A DNA stretch of 64,000 nucleotides from Spirosoma aerolatum (GTDB lineage Bacteria > Bacteroidota > Bacteroidia > Cytophagales > Spirosomataceae), in NCBI RefSeq assembly GCF_002056795.1, contig NZ_CP020104.1, positions 310,001 to 374,000 of the forward strand, written 5' to 3'. Under the pieces are notes generated by a model that saw nothing but the letters and a program-made list of their open reading frames with translations, ran no database searches and was not told the origin of the DNA. Position numbers and translations under genes: made by a program. Below, one piece after another: positions 18,970 through 28,735 of the stretch; position 1 is the stretch's first letter, and every line of letters starts with the position of its first letter.

Positions 18970-19860
18970 TTAAAACTGTTTCAATATTCGTTCTACGCCA
19001 CTAACGTAACCAGAGCCAAACAGATTCACATGAACGAGTAATGGGTATAAATTGTAGATGGCTATACGTTGGTTGAAACCACTTTCCAGCGGAAAGGCTT
19101 CATCATATGCATCGTAAAAGCGCTCATCGAATCCGGCAAATAGTTTCGTGAAGGCCAGCTCTGCTTCTCGGAAACCGTAATAAACGGCGGGGTCGATCAG
19201 AACAGGCAAGCCATCTTCATTAACCAGTACATTACCCGACCATAGATCGCCATGCAACAGAGCAGGCGGCTCGTCAGGAAGTAAATTGGGCAACTGGTTG
19301 CGAAGTCGCAGCAGCGCGTCGTAGGTTTGCTTTGTGAGTAACTCTTTGTAGAGTGCCAGACCAGCCTGCGGGAGTAATCGCTGTTCAAAAAAGAAATCGT
19401 AGCCGTTTTCAGTAAGCGGATTGGGCTGGGGTAGAGAACCTATATAATTATTAAAATACAGCCCGAATTGCGCCTGGGTGTTTGCATGTAATGAGGCCAA
19501 TCGCTGGGCTAGTGTTTCCCAATAGTTTTTTGGGCGTTTGCCGAAGTCAATATATTCCAGAATCAAATACGATTTACCCTGGAAGTGACCGCAGCTAACA
19601 ACTTTGGGAATGGGGAACGTATGGGTCTGGCGGAGTAAATCAAGCCCAATGGCTTCTACCTCGAACATATCCTGTTCAAGATGGCCATCGCTTTGATTCC
19701 ACTTAATGAAGAAAACACCTTCAGTCGAAAATACACGGGCTGCGGTGTTAATATTGCCCCCAGATAGAAACTGGGTTTCCAAAACATCGACCGGTTTACC
19801 CAATGCCGAAAATAGAATGCTTTCGAAGAAGGTAAATTGCTCGTTACCCCAGAATTCCAT
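18970..19860 (-). CDS. Fructosamine kinase family protein
   Basis: This 296-residue protein kinase-like enzyme belongs to the fructosamine/ketosamine-3-kinase family, which phosphorylates glycated lysines so that they fall off proteins. The APH-type catalytic loop LLHGDLWSGNVLV and the metal-binding LIDPAVYYGFREAELA are clear. The N-terminus has LSGGNINTAARVF and the ATP-binding Lys in FFIKWNQ. Length is normal for the family. Confidence 0.9.
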   Translation of the reverse strand: MEFWGNEQFTFFESILFSALGKPVDVLETQFLSGGNINTAARVFSTEGVFFIKWNQSDGHLEQDMFEVEAIGLDLLRQTHTFPIPKVVSCGHFQGKSYLILEYIDFGKRPKNYWETLAQRLASLHANTQAQFGLYFNNYIGSLPQPNPLTENGYDFFFEQRLLPQAGLALYKELLTKQTYDALLRLRNQLPNLLPDEPPALLHGDLWSGNVLVNEDGLPVLIDPAVYYGFREAELAFTKLFAGFDERFYDAYDEAFPLESGFNQRIAIYNLYPLLVHVNLFGSGYVSGVERILKQF

Positions 19861-19914
19861 TTATTAACAGCCGTTCTTACGAATTAACCAAAATTAGTGG
19901 ATAGTTACCTAACT

Positions 19915-21111
19915 ATGAACGATCAAATACAGCACTTATATACTATTGCTCAAAAAAATGAGCGTAGAATCATCGGACTCATGTCGGGAACCTCGCTCGA
20001 CGGTCTTGACGTAGCGTTATGCCGCATCGCCGGGAGCGGCTCAGATACCGCTGTATCCGTAGAGCGATTTGCGACGGTACCGTATCCGGAGGAGTTAAAA
20101 GCTGATATTCGGACCATTTTTGCTAAATCGCTTATTGACTTTGAACAACTTTGTTTGCTAAACCCATTCATTGGCCGGTTGCATGGTCAGATGGTGTTGG
20201 AATGTCTCCAGAATTGGGCCATACAGCCAGTCGAGATCGATATTGTCGCCAGCCACGGTCAAACAGTATACCACGCGCCTAAAAGTCAGCATCGACGTGA
20301 TAAGTTCCCAAATGCTACCCTGCAAATTGGTGATGGTGACCATGTTGCGGCCACAACCGGCATTATTACTTTGAGTGATTTTCGACAAAAGCATATTGCA
20401 CTTGGGGGTGAGGGCGCTCCATTAGCGGTATATGGCGATTACTTTATGTTCTCGAAAGCTGGTGAAAACCGGATTCTGTTAAATATGGGAGGTATTGCCA
20501 ATTTTACCTATCTCCCAGCCGATGGTGATGCCAATGCCGTTTTTACGACCGATACAGGGCCGGGGAACACTCTCCTGGATGCGTATGCCCGGAAGTTTCT
20601 GAATCGGCCGTATGATGAAGATGGACAGGTAGCCGCACAGGGACAAATAAATACAACTCTGATTGATGCCTTGAAAAAGAACCCGTTTTTCGATGCCCCC
20701 TTTCCCAAAACGACCGGCCCCGAAGTTTTTAATATGCCTTATGTAGAGGAGGCTCAGGCGCGTAGCCAAACCATAGGCTTGTCGGAGGCTGATCTGATGG
20801 CCACACTCGTTCAGTTTAGTGCCGAAACAATTGTCGATTCAATCAGACGGGTTATTGTTCCCGGCGAAACCTATCGTATTTACATGAGTGGCGGGGGGAT
20901 GCACAACCCGGTTCTGACCGCAACGCTACGGCAATTGCTGCCTGATTGTACATTCGGTCGTACTGACGATCTGGGTATAGATGGCGATGCAAAAGAAGCG
21001 GTTCTTTTTGCCGTATTAGCCAATGAGAGTTTGGCTGGGGGGCATACCTCATTTGGTGATCGACAGGGCGTTCCGACTGTATCGATGGGTAAGATCAGTT
21101 TTCCGAAATAA
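19915..21111 (+). CDS. anmK: Anhydro-N-acetylmuramic acid kinase
   Basis: AnmK cleaves and phosphorylates 1,6-anhydro-MurNAc during peptidoglycan recycling, giving MurNAc-6-phosphate. The 398-residue protein has the ATPase-fold phosphate motif GLMSGTSLDGLDVALC near the N-terminus. It also has VASHGQTVYHAP, LLNMGGIANFTYLP with TDTGPGNTLLDA, and a late YMSGGGMHNPVL segment. The ATG at 19915 is preferred to the in-frame GTG at 19897. A decayed transposase begins about 200 nt downstream. Confidence 0.95.
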   Translation: MNDQIQHLYTIAQKNERRIIGLMSGTSLDGLDVALCRIAGSGSDTAVSVERFATVPYPEELKADIRTIFAKSLIDFEQLCLLNPFIGRLHGQMVLECLQNWAIQPVEIDIVASHGQTVYHAPKSQHRRDKFPNATLQIGDGDHVAATTGIITLSDFRQKHIALGGEGAPLAVYGDYFMFSKAGENRILLNMGGIANFTYLPADGDANAVFTTDTGPGNTLLDAYARKFLNRPYDEDGQVAAQGQINTTLIDALKKNPFFDAPFPKTTGPEVFNMPYVEEAQARSQTIGLSEADLMATLVQFSAETIVDSIRRVIVPGETYRIYMSGGGMHNPVLTATLRQLLPDCTFGRTDDLGIDGDAKEAVLFAVLANESLAGGHTSFGDRQGVPTVSMGKISFPK

Positions 21112-21244
21112 CTATCCTAACTAATGTCGCAAATACCAGTCATGGTTTTGTAAATGAGACATAGATTTATGAGATAACAATTTGATATAGGGTGTATCTA
21201 AAAACAGCGGGAGCAGAGATTCTCTGTTTTGATCACATACAACG

Positions 21245-21503
21245 GGCGTGGCTGTTGCACAACCCTACTTAAGAATTGTAAGTAGCCTTTTCTGTATCTT
21301 CAGGTATGCAGGGCCGAAAAGAGTATCCCGAAAAGCATATCACTTATTTTCAGCTTTCCAGCTGTATCCCAAAGCATAATTTCTACCGCCGGTTAAAGGA
21401 AACGCTCGGCCTGACTGCTCCGGCAGCCCGGCTTCATCTATGAGGCCACCAAACAACTTTATGGCTCAACAGGTAATCCCTCGATCGACCCAGGCGTATT
21501 CCG
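21245..21503 (+). mobile_element. Remnant of an IS1182-type transposase gene
   Basis: From the ATG at 21306 the frame reads MQGRKEYPEKHITYFQLSS and NFYRRLKETLGL, then stops. Shifted by one frame, it continues IYEATKQLYGSTGNPSIDPG. Both pieces match the N-terminus of IS1182-family transposases (NFYRRLKE..., LYE.T...YG..G.PSIDP). The rest of the transposase is missing. The sequence GCTGTTGCACAACCC at about 21251 may be the old left end. Other bases in 21112-21760 hold no gene I can support. Confidence 0.7.
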
Positions 21504-21760
21504 CACCAGCGGACCGGACCCCAGCAAAAATGGGGAGAAGCCCAGGCAACTTACGACACAACAGCAGCGGCTGCCGCCTTTTCAGGAAATCTGTCCAACT
21601 AACAGGGGCTCACACAATAACAATTTGGGTTGATCAAAATACACCATTTATAATCAATTCCCGCCAAACAACACAAAAGAAACAGCTTGCTAATAATTCA
21701 TCATTACCTTTTTCAACGAACAATCGTTAGCTATCCTGATTCCTAAATCATTAGCTGGTT

Positions 21761-24121
21761 ATGGTATACAACTATGTCAAAATTGCCTGGAGAAATCTGG
21801 TAAAATATAAGCTCTTCTCCTTGATTAACATCATCGGATTAAGTTTGGCTATTCCTTCCGCATTAATGGCCTTAATTCAGATCGTAAACTATTACGAGTA
21901 CGATAATTTTCATCAAGATGAAGATCGGATCGTCCGTGTAATAACGGATGAAAGACAGACCGATGGTACCCTAACCAACTGGGCATCGAGCCCAGTGCCA
22001 TTGGCTACCTATGCCAAAAAAAATCTGGCGGGCATCGAGAATGCCACTACGTTGGTCCGAGAGTTTGATTGGACATTAAGTAATGGAATTAAAACAAAAA
22101 ACAGTAAAGCAATTTATACCGACCTCGCTTTTTTTCAACTGTTTAACTTTCCTCTTGAAACAGGATCTTATCCGATCGAGCCTAATACGATTGTTTTGAC
22201 CCAAGAGACAGCTCGGTGGTTTTTTAACAATACCAATCCCGTAGGCAAGATATTGGAACATCCTAAGCTTGGCAATTTTAAAATCGTTGGGGTTTTAAAG
22301 CCGTTCAACCCCCAGAAAACGCAGTTTAGAACAGATGTTTTTGTGCCCCTGGCGGATTATGGAGTCAACCATAATCGACAAAATAACTGGGCCGAATTAA
22401 ATGCACATACATTTTTGAAACTAGCCAGTAGAACGACCACTGTAAACCTGACTGAACAGTTGGCAAAAACCTCCAACACCATTAATGGATTAATCCATGT
22501 GCCAACGGGTAAGAAACTGTATTTCAAAGCGCAAAACCTGACCGACATTTCGCCCGCCAAAGAGGTACTGAAAAATGATCCATACATTCAAGATACTCGA
22601 AGTATAGCCATCAATTTCGCCTTTCAGCTCATTATCCTGTTATTGGCCTCGTTAAACTATATCAATCTGACCTTGGCTCGGTCGATGAACCGAAGCCGGG
22701 AGGTTGGAGTGCGAAAAGTAGCCGGTGCCACTAAAAGCCAACTGGTTTTTCAATTTTTGATTGAATCCGTCCTGGTTTCGTATATAGCTTTGAGTTTTGG
22801 GCTGGGGATCTTATGGTTGATCAAGAATTATCTCCATGTTTCCTGGCTGACCTGGGATATTGATCATTTAGGCTATCTAATCCTGATCTTCTTCGGTTTT
22901 AACCTATTGTTAGGCTTATTCGCGGGGGCTTCACCTAGCTTGATTCTCTCTTCCTTTCAACCCATAACGGTCTTGAAGGGCAGCGGTACACCCGCCAGTT
23001 TTGGGAAGATCGGATTTCGAAAATCGTTGATTGTCGTTCAATTCACCATTGCCTTGGTTTATTTATTTTTTATTGGACATGCCTACCATCAAATCAACTA
23101 TATGGCCAATGATAATGAAAATTACCATCGTCATCATATCCTCAATATCAACCTGCCAGCCAACTCCTATCAACCCTTTGCCGCGGACCTCAATGCCCTT
23201 AAAGACATACAAACTATAGGGTATACATCGCTTACTTTTGGCAATAAACCTACCCCCACCACGATTAAAACCTTGCAAAGCGACCTTGCTTATTCGACTT
23301 TTTATTATGCCGCCGACCATAATTTTATCCAGAATATGGGGCTGAGATTTGTGGCCGGAACCAATCTGGTACACAGTCATGGCGAGCAGGCTTCCCCCCT
23401 GGTTGTGGTCAATCAAAAAGCGGTCGAGAAACTAGCCCTTGGTTCAGACCAGGAGGCCATTGGGAAACTTGTCACCCTACAGGATACTCTTTCGGCTACC
23501 ATTATAGGGGTTGTGGCTAATTTTTGTCATTATGACTATGAACGCAAGATTGAGCCCGTTGTTTTTCAATACAATCCTTCTTTATTTAAAGTGATGTGTT
23601 TACAGACAAATCCAGCCAGTGATCGGCTATCGATCGAAACGGAGCTGCAAAACTTATGGCATAAACGGCATCCCCGACAGGAAATGAATTTCTCCTGGTT
23701 TGATACGGATCTGTATGAGCGTTATTTCCCTCGCCATGAAATGCAATTGATGAGCTTAGAAGGAATGGTCATTTTTGTAATTGCCATCTTGGGACTCATC
23801 GGTATACTAACGTACAGCTTAGAGAAACGGGCTAAAGAGATTGGGATCAGAAAGGTAATAGGCGCTACTACGTTCGCCATCATCCAATTGATGGCGAAGG
23901 ATTTTATCAAACTGTTAGCTATTGCAACTACTCTAGCGATACCTATTGGTATTGCTATTGGGGTGTATATGAATACATATTTTGTGTTCAATAATGGGTT
24001 AAGTTATTGGACAATGAGTTGGCTTTTATTAGTTGTGGTGGGCGTTGCGTTGGGGGCCATAGGCTATTTTTCAAGAGTAGCCGCTCAAACCAATCCAGCT
24101 AAAACGTTGAAGATGGATTAG
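21761..24121 (+). CDS. ABC transporter permease (MacB_PCD / FtsX type)
   Basis: This 786-residue permease has an N-terminal helix (YVKIAWRNLVKYKLFSLINI), a large periplasmic MacB-like domain, and a first FtsX block near residues 285-400. A second periplasmic domain follows, and a last FtsX block at about 665-786 (KRAKEIGIRKVIGATTFAII). This is the usual Bacteroidota arrangement of two repeats, probably for extrusion of a peptide or lipid. No ATPase gene is adjacent, so the partner must be elsewhere. It lies between IS remnants and is noticeably AT-richer than the esterase that follows. Confidence 0.9.
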   Translation: MVYNYVKIAWRNLVKYKLFSLINIIGLSLAIPSALMALIQIVNYYEYDNFHQDEDRIVRVITDERQTDGTLTNWASSPVPLATYAKKNLAGIENATTLVREFDWTLSNGIKTKNSKAIYTDLAFFQLFNFPLETGSYPIEPNTIVLTQETARWFFNNTNPVGKILEHPKLGNFKIVGVLKPFNPQKTQFRTDVFVPLADYGVNHNRQNNWAELNAHTFLKLASRTTTVNLTEQLAKTSNTINGLIHVPTGKKLYFKAQNLTDISPAKEVLKNDPYIQDTRSIAINFAFQLIILLLASLNYINLTLARSMNRSREVGVRKVAGATKSQLVFQFLIESVLVSYIALSFGLGILWLIKNYLHVSWLTWDIDHLGYLILIFFGFNLLLGLFAGASPSLILSSFQPITVLKGSGTPASFGKIGFRKSLIVVQFTIALVYLFFIGHAYHQINYMANDNENYHRHHILNINLPANSYQPFAADLNALKDIQTIGYTSLTFGNKPTPTTIKTLQSDLAYSTFYYAADHNFIQNMGLRFVAGTNLVHSHGEQASPLVVVNQKAVEKLALGSDQEAIGKLVTLQDTLSATIIGVVANFCHYDYERKIEPVVFQYNPSLFKVMCLQTNPASDRLSIETELQNLWHKRHPRQEMNFSWFDTDLYERYFPRHEMQLMSLEGMVIFVIAILGLIGILTYSLEKRAKEIGIRKVIGATTFAIIQLMAKDFIKLLAIATTLAIPIGIAIGVYMNTYFVFNNGLSYWTMSWLLLVVVGVALGAIGYFSRVAAQTNPAKTLKMD

Positions 24122-24606
24122 TCTTGTGTTGGTCTTTTGATCCAGCCTTGTCAGCCTCTCGAAGCTTAGTTAAAATCGCTGACTTCCTGATGCTCAAAAG
24201 TGGGTAAAGTCAAGCTGTTATAGGGTATCATGTAGCTTAAGCGCTCAGGTATTAGTTTTTGATGACTGACTTGTTGGCGGTCCGCCAAAGATGGCCGACT
24301 CATTGGACACTTTAATGGTTGAAAATTGGGTAGCCTATCTACTTTAAATGCCCAAATGACAGATACCTAAATCTCACATCGTCGCATTTGGGAGGGTTTG
24401 TTGAGATGTATAATTCATGAGTAGTTAGTCTACCGTTTTTCGTAGTTTAGCTAAACTATAACTGGTTTGCAATAAGTTTATGATTCGCAATAACTTGCTG
24501 TAAACTCTAGGCTGGTACTTACTCCATATCCTCCTTACAAACAGATTTGCCTTGTTTATGCGTTGGCTTGTGTCCCGTTACCCATCAATCTTCTTGCCTC
24601 AACTCT
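24122..24606. other. Intergenic region with a 16-bp palindrome
   Basis: No gene is supported here. TAGTTTAGCTAAACTA at 24443-24458 is a perfect 16-bp palindrome, followed by two GCAATAA direct repeats at about 24471 and 24489, upstream of the esterase gene. It could be an operator. On the minus strand a 46-codon frame lies at about 24165-24310, but its sequence resembles no family I know. Confidence 0.4.
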
Positions 24607-25884
24607 ATGAAAAAATGGTTTCTACTTACCCTGTTTGGCCTCTTACCCCGGCTACTACTAGCCCAGCCAACTCGGCAAATGGTCATCGGTCAGATGGATA
24701 GCCTGAGCTCAAAAATTCTCCATGAGACCCGTAGACTATGGGTGCATCTCCCCGACAGTTATAAACAGGAAGCAGCATCCAAACGACGCTATCCGGTCGT
24801 CTATCTGCTGGATGGCGAGAGTCACTTCCCCTCGGTGGTAGGCATGATCCATCAACTAAGTTCCGTCAATGGCAATACAATTTGCCCCGAGATGATCGTG
24901 GTGGGGATTACCAATACCAACCGGGGGCGGGATCTGACGCCCACACCGGGGGGCGGCATGATTCCATCGGCGGCCGACAGTTCACGACGCAGGAACTCGG
25001 GTGGAGGGGAGAAATTCACCGCCTTCATCGAAAGCGAACTGATGCCCCACATTGACTCATTGTATCCCACGGAGCCTTACAAAATATTCATCGGCCATTC
25101 GCTTGGTGGGCTGCTGGTCATCAACACGCTCATTCATCACCCCAACCTGTTCAACGCCTACGTGTCCATAGACCCCAGTATGTGGTGGGCGGATCAACAG
25201 CTGCTCAATACCGCTAAGCAGGTTATAGCCAGCCAGACGTATGCGGGCAAAGTCCTGTTTATGGGTATTGCCAATACGATGGAGTCGGGGATGGATACCT
25301 TACGGGTACAGGCCGATACGAGTGGCTCGACCAAACACATTCGCTCCATCTTAGCCCTGAATCATTTGCTAAAGGCCAATGGACAAACCGGCTTACGCTA
25401 CCAGGGGAAATACTACGACCTGGATGACCATAGTTCGGTGCCACTCATCACCGAGTACGACGCGCTCCATTTCATTTTTGATGCCTACCGATTAAAGCTA
25501 ACTGACCAAGACTATGAGCAAGACAATACCCAGTTAGCCGATAAACTGACAACCCATTTTAGGGCCGCCAGCCGGCAGTTGGGCTATCTGGTGAAGCCCC
25601 CGGAGGCTCTGGTCAATGAACTGGGCCAGTATATGGTCTCCCAGAAGAAGTTTAAAAAAGCAGAAAGTTTGTTTAAACTCAATGTGGCGAATTACCCAGC
25701 CAGTTTCAACGCCTATGACTCGTATGGAGATTACTTTGTGGTTCAAAAAGACACGGTCAATGCCCGGACCAATTTCCAGAAAGCGCTTTCTGTGAAAGAG
25801 GCCCCAGCAACGCGAAAAAAATTAGCGGCTTTACAAGCGCCCAGTAGCCCTAGCCCATCCCCCGCTATTAAGCCGAAAAAATAA
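24607..25884 (+). CDS. Secreted esterase (esterase D/enterobactin-esterase-like) with C-terminal TPR segment
   Basis: This 425-residue protein has a signal peptide (MKKWFLLTLFGLLPRLLLAQ). An alpha/beta-hydrolase domain of the putative esterase family (PF00756 type) follows, with RRYPVVYLLDGESHF and the nucleophile motif IGHSLGGLL near residue 175. A likely catalytic His lies in DDHSSVPL. The C-terminal 90 residues look like one or two TPR units (FKKAESLFKLNVANYPASFN). The ATG at 24607 is chosen so that the signal peptide is terminal; an in-frame TTG at 24547 is less likely. The substrate is unknown. Confidence 0.85.
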   Translation: MKKWFLLTLFGLLPRLLLAQPTRQMVIGQMDSLSSKILHETRRLWVHLPDSYKQEAASKRRYPVVYLLDGESHFPSVVGMIHQLSSVNGNTICPEMIVVGITNTNRGRDLTPTPGGGMIPSAADSSRRRNSGGGEKFTAFIESELMPHIDSLYPTEPYKIFIGHSLGGLLVINTLIHHPNLFNAYVSIDPSMWWADQQLLNTAKQVIASQTYAGKVLFMGIANTMESGMDTLRVQADTSGSTKHIRSILALNHLLKANGQTGLRYQGKYYDLDDHSSVPLITEYDALHFIFDAYRLKLTDQDYEQDNTQLADKLTTHFRAASRQLGYLVKPPEALVNELGQYMVSQKKFKKAESLFKLNVANYPASFNAYDSYGDYFVVQKDTVNARTNFQKALSVKEAPATRKKLAALQAPSSPSPSPAIKPKK

Positions 25885-26044
25885 ATGTCCAGGTAGCGAT
25901 AGAATCCATTATTTCAACGGGGTAAACTCACTTGTCAGAAAGCGGGAAACAGTCGGGATGGCCGGGTGAGTGAGTTCCTATGCAAAGTCACTTGCCCGGC
26001 CCGGATGAATGGATGCATGGGGTATTGACCGACACTAGCTGCGG

Positions 26045-26908
26045 TTAGCGACCCGAAAAATAAGTCGTTTGCAGGTACTCCCGCAGCGACGTTGGCTGGC
26101 GGCCTAGCAGACGCTCGACGGTATCACTCGTCCCAGCCAGCATGCCTTCTTTGGCGGCCGCACCCCACTGGGCTAAGAAGTTGGCGACAACTTCGGGGAA
26201 GCCGGCGGCTACTTTCTGGGCGATGTAGTGAGCCTCATCAATGCTTTTGTAAGCGATGGGTCGGCCCGCTAAAGCCGAGAATTCCCGGGCAATATCGTGA
26301 AACGAATAGGCTGCACTCCCCGATAGAATATACTCCTGGTTTTCGTGTCCTTCACTGGTTAGCAGGGAGGCTGTGGTAGCAGCCAGTTCGGTCCGCTTAA
26401 CGAAAGCGATTTTGCCCTCGCCCGCCGGGAAACGGATCTCGCTATCTGGCACCTCGCTACCAATCAGGTATCCAAGACCTTCAAAGTAATAGCCGTTTTT
26501 GAGAATGGTATACACCAGTCCGGACGCTTTAAGGTAGGCTTCTGTGGCCAGGTCGCTTTCGGTGACCTCCGGCATGACAAAATCGGTGCTGCGCTGGATG
26601 CTGGTGTAAAAAAGGTGCTTCACCCCGGCTTGCACCGCAGCATCGATAACATTGCGGTGCTGGCGTACCCGGTCGGTAAAGGCCACAGCCGAAACCAGCA
26701 GCACCTTCTCGACGCCCTGAAAGGCTTTCACCAGCGCAGAATAGTCAATGTAATCGGCCTGCCGTACGTCAACGCCCTGCTTAACCAGGTCAGTAGCTTT
26801 ATTGACATCGCGCACCAAGGCAGCAATTTTTGCGGCTGGGGTGGTTGTGAGCAAAAAGTCGATGGTTTGGTGGCCTAACCCACCGGTGGCTCCCGTTACT
26901 AGAATCAT
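26045..26908 (-). CDS. NmrA-like SDR oxidoreductase (NAD(P)H:quinone oxidoreductase 2-like)
   Basis: This 287-residue atypical SDR begins MILVTGATGGLGHQTIDFLL, followed by LVRDVNKATDLVKQGVDVR. That pattern is typical of QorB/YtfG-like proteins that reduce quinones or sense NADP redox state. The Ser-Tyr-Lys triad of classical SDRs is not evident, as usual for this group. It is transcribed divergently from an HxlR-family regulator, a common pairing in which the regulator controls the enzyme in response to electrophiles or quinones. The shared intergenic region carries mirrored operators. Confidence 0.88.
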   Translation of the reverse strand: MILVTGATGGLGHQTIDFLLTTTPAAKIAALVRDVNKATDLVKQGVDVRQADYIDYSALVKAFQGVEKVLLVSAVAFTDRVRQHRNVIDAAVQAGVKHLFYTSIQRSTDFVMPEVTESDLATEAYLKASGLVYTILKNGYYFEGLGYLIGSEVPDSEIRFPAGEGKIAFVKRTELAATTASLLTSEGHENQEYILSGSAAYSFHDIAREFSALAGRPIAYKSIDEAHYIAQKVAAGFPEVVANFLAQWGAAAKEGMLAGTSDTVERLLGRQPTSLREYLQTTYFSGR

Positions 26909-26938
26909 GGTAAAAAGAACTAAAAATTCGTGTATATT

Positions 26939-26992
26939 TACTTGCTATTTGCAAGTACAAAGATAATTTAAAATACTTGCAAATAGCAAGTA
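26939..26992. promoter_or_regulatory. Paired mirrored operators for the HxlR regulator
   Basis: TACTTGCTATTTGCAAGTA (26939-26957) and TACTTGCAAATAGCAAGTA (26974-26992) are exact reverse complements of each other. Each also has ACTTGC/GCAAGT ends of its own. They flank a 16-bp spacer that contains the -7 element of the NmrA-like gene. Binding by the divergently encoded HxlR dimer would block that promoter. Confidence 0.75.
26958..26965 (-). promoter_or_regulatory. -7 promoter element of the NmrA-like gene
   Basis: On the minus strand these bases read TATCTTTG, a perfect match to the Bacteroidota -7 consensus TAnnTTTG. A TTG of the right-hand operator lies 21 nt upstream as a possible -33 element. 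The position between the two operators suits repression. Confidence 0.6.
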
Positions 26993-27011
26993 AAATGATG
27001 ATCTATTTATT

Positions 27012-27470
27012 ATGAAAGTATTTAAACATAGGTCTACGTGTCCTATCAGCACAGCACTTGATATATTGGGGGACAAATGGAACCTGCTCATTCTGCGGGA
27101 TATAGTGTTTGCAGGGAAGTCTACTTATGGGGAATTTCTACAGTCAGCGGAGAAAATGGCGACTAACGTGCTGGCCGACCGCCTGGCGGTGCTGGAGTCG
27201 CAGGGCCTGTTAAGTAAGACTGTGGCTATCGATAAGAAATCGAAGTTCACCTACCGCCTGACCGAAAAAGGGGTTGATACGATCCCCATTCTTATAGAGC
27301 TCTTACTATGGGGAAGTCAGCATGGCCCCAGCGTCGTTGAGCCTAGTTTGCTGGAAGAACTTCAGGTTGGGAAAGAGACGGCCGTTGCGAAGTACCAACG
27401 GCTCTCCCGAGAAAAGGCCCTGATCAAACCAAGCGTCGTGCGTGCTCACGCCCAGAAAGCAGAGGGCTGA
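27012..27470 (+). CDS. HxlR family winged-helix transcriptional regulator
   Basis: This 152-residue regulator shows the HxlR signature CPISTALDILGDKWNLLILR, followed by the recognition segment EKMATNVLADRLAVLESQGL and the wing with SKFTYRLTEKG. The Cys at the start of the signature is the residue that senses electrophiles or disulfide stress in several family members. The C-terminus carries an extra 40 residues. It is divergent from the NmrA-like gene and probably autoregulated through the shared mirrored operators. Confidence 0.92.
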   Translation: MKVFKHRSTCPISTALDILGDKWNLLILRDIVFAGKSTYGEFLQSAEKMATNVLADRLAVLESQGLLSKTVAIDKKSKFTYRLTEKGVDTIPILIELLLWGSQHGPSVVEPSLLEELQVGKETAVAKYQRLSREKALIKPSVVRAHAQKAEG

Positions 27471-27829
27471 AAACGGTGCGAGTCAAGTAAGCTCACCGTA
27501 TGGTCGTTTGCTCATGCCGGGATACGCATTCTGATAGGCATGGTCAGCGGGCGTTAGGGTAGTCCCATGTAAACCGATCACCGATGGTATGGCCGAAAGC
27601 GGGTAGCCCCAGGTTCTGCATCAGCGAATCGACGTAGATGGTCGAGTGATGGGTACGTTTCGTAAAAATCCGTCACTTGCCTTCAAAAGGACTGTGTAGG
27701 AAGTATAGAGTGTTTATAGAAACGGGACCCCAAAATGAAGATCGACGAGGGTGCTGGTCAGCAACTATTGAACTCCATTAACTAATGCTTTTTTTGCATC
27801 AAACTAGTTGGGCTTGTTTAAGAACCTGG
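27471..27829. other. Intergenic region with a possible gene remnant
   Basis: No intact gene is seen. On the minus strand between about 27680 and 27550 one frame reads HHSTIYVDSLMQNLGL, then GDRFTWDYPNAR and a stop, which looks like the C-terminal end of a lost protein. I do not recognise the family. Confidence 0.3.
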
Positions 27830-28720
27830 CTAGCCCAGAAAATCCTGGATGAATCTGACCGTTTCCAGCGGCCTCTCTTCCTGCACAAAATGACCTGCTC
27901 CCACCACTACTTTCAATTCCAACTTGTCAATGTAAGGGGGTAACGCGTAAGACAGCATCTGGTAGCCAGCAGGACCAGCTATGCCAATAGCTGGGGCCTC
28001 GATCCTCTTGCCCTTAATATCGACAATGTCTTCAGGAAAGGTCTGATACCAGCCATTGGAAGCCCTAATAGCGTCCTGATGGTTATAAGCCTGGGCATAC
28101 ACGTGCCGGTCAAACGAGTTTATAGCCGTCTTGTCTTCCAGCAGTTGGTCAAAAAGCCAATTCTGTACTAAATGGAATCGGCCTTCCAGTAGTTGTTCCG
28201 GCAGAGCTTTGACTTGATTAAAAGCGACCCACCACGGATGAACGCCCCCACCAGTGGGGAGTATGGGAAGACTATACAGGTTCTCGTCAGGATGGGGAGT
28301 GTCCAACAAAACCAGCTTTTCGGTCTTTTGAGGAAAATGGGCCGCGAAGCTGAAGGCTACGGCTGCCCCGATGTCATGACCGGCGATAAGGGTTCGCTCA
28401 ATGCCCAATTGGTCGAGTAAAGCCGATACATCACCAGCCATGCCTTTTTTCGAATAGCCCGCCATCGGTTTATCCGAGCCTCCCATACCCCGCAGCTCAA
28501 CTACAATGACCTGATAGCTCTCCGCTAGCAAGGGCATGATTTTGTGATAGCTCCACCAGGTTTGAGGCCAGCCCGGTAACAAGACGAGTGGCTTACCCTG
28601 ACCACCTAGTACATAGTGCAGTTGAACGTCATTGACTAGTAGGTAGTGGCTGGTGAAACCGGGAAGCTGTTTTACTAATTCGTTGTCGATATAGGTGTCG
28701 GCAGTGTTGAGTAATTGCAT
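27830..28720 (-). CDS. Alpha/beta hydrolase, epoxide-hydrolase-like
   Basis: This 296-residue alpha/beta hydrolase carries the oxyanion segment LLPGWPQTWWSYHKI (HGxP-like) and a nucleophile elbow AGHDIGAAVAFSFAA, with Asp in place of Ser. Asp nucleophiles are typical of epoxide hydrolases and dehalogenases. The terminal His is in GAGHFVQEERP. The TetR gene begins on the same strand upstream with a 15-nt gap, so regulator and enzyme are probably co-transcribed. The natural substrate cannot be told. Confidence 0.85.
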   Translation of the reverse strand: MQLLNTADTYIDNELVKQLPGFTSHYLLVNDVQLHYVLGGQGKPLVLLPGWPQTWWSYHKIMPLLAESYQVIVVELRGMGGSDKPMAGYSKKGMAGDVSALLDQLGIERTLIAGHDIGAAVAFSFAAHFPQKTEKLVLLDTPHPDENLYSLPILPTGGGVHPWWVAFNQVKALPEQLLEGRFHLVQNWLFDQLLEDKTAINSFDRHVYAQAYNHQDAIRASNGWYQTFPEDIVDIKGKRIEAPAIGIAGPAGYQMLSYALPPYIDKLELKVVVGAGHFVQEERPLETVRFIQDFLG

Positions 28721-28735
28721 ATGTTGGATGGCTGG

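Noticed and set aside
24165..24310. A 46-codon minus-strand frame between the permease and the esterase
   Set aside because: It is short, has no ribosome site and no family resemblance.
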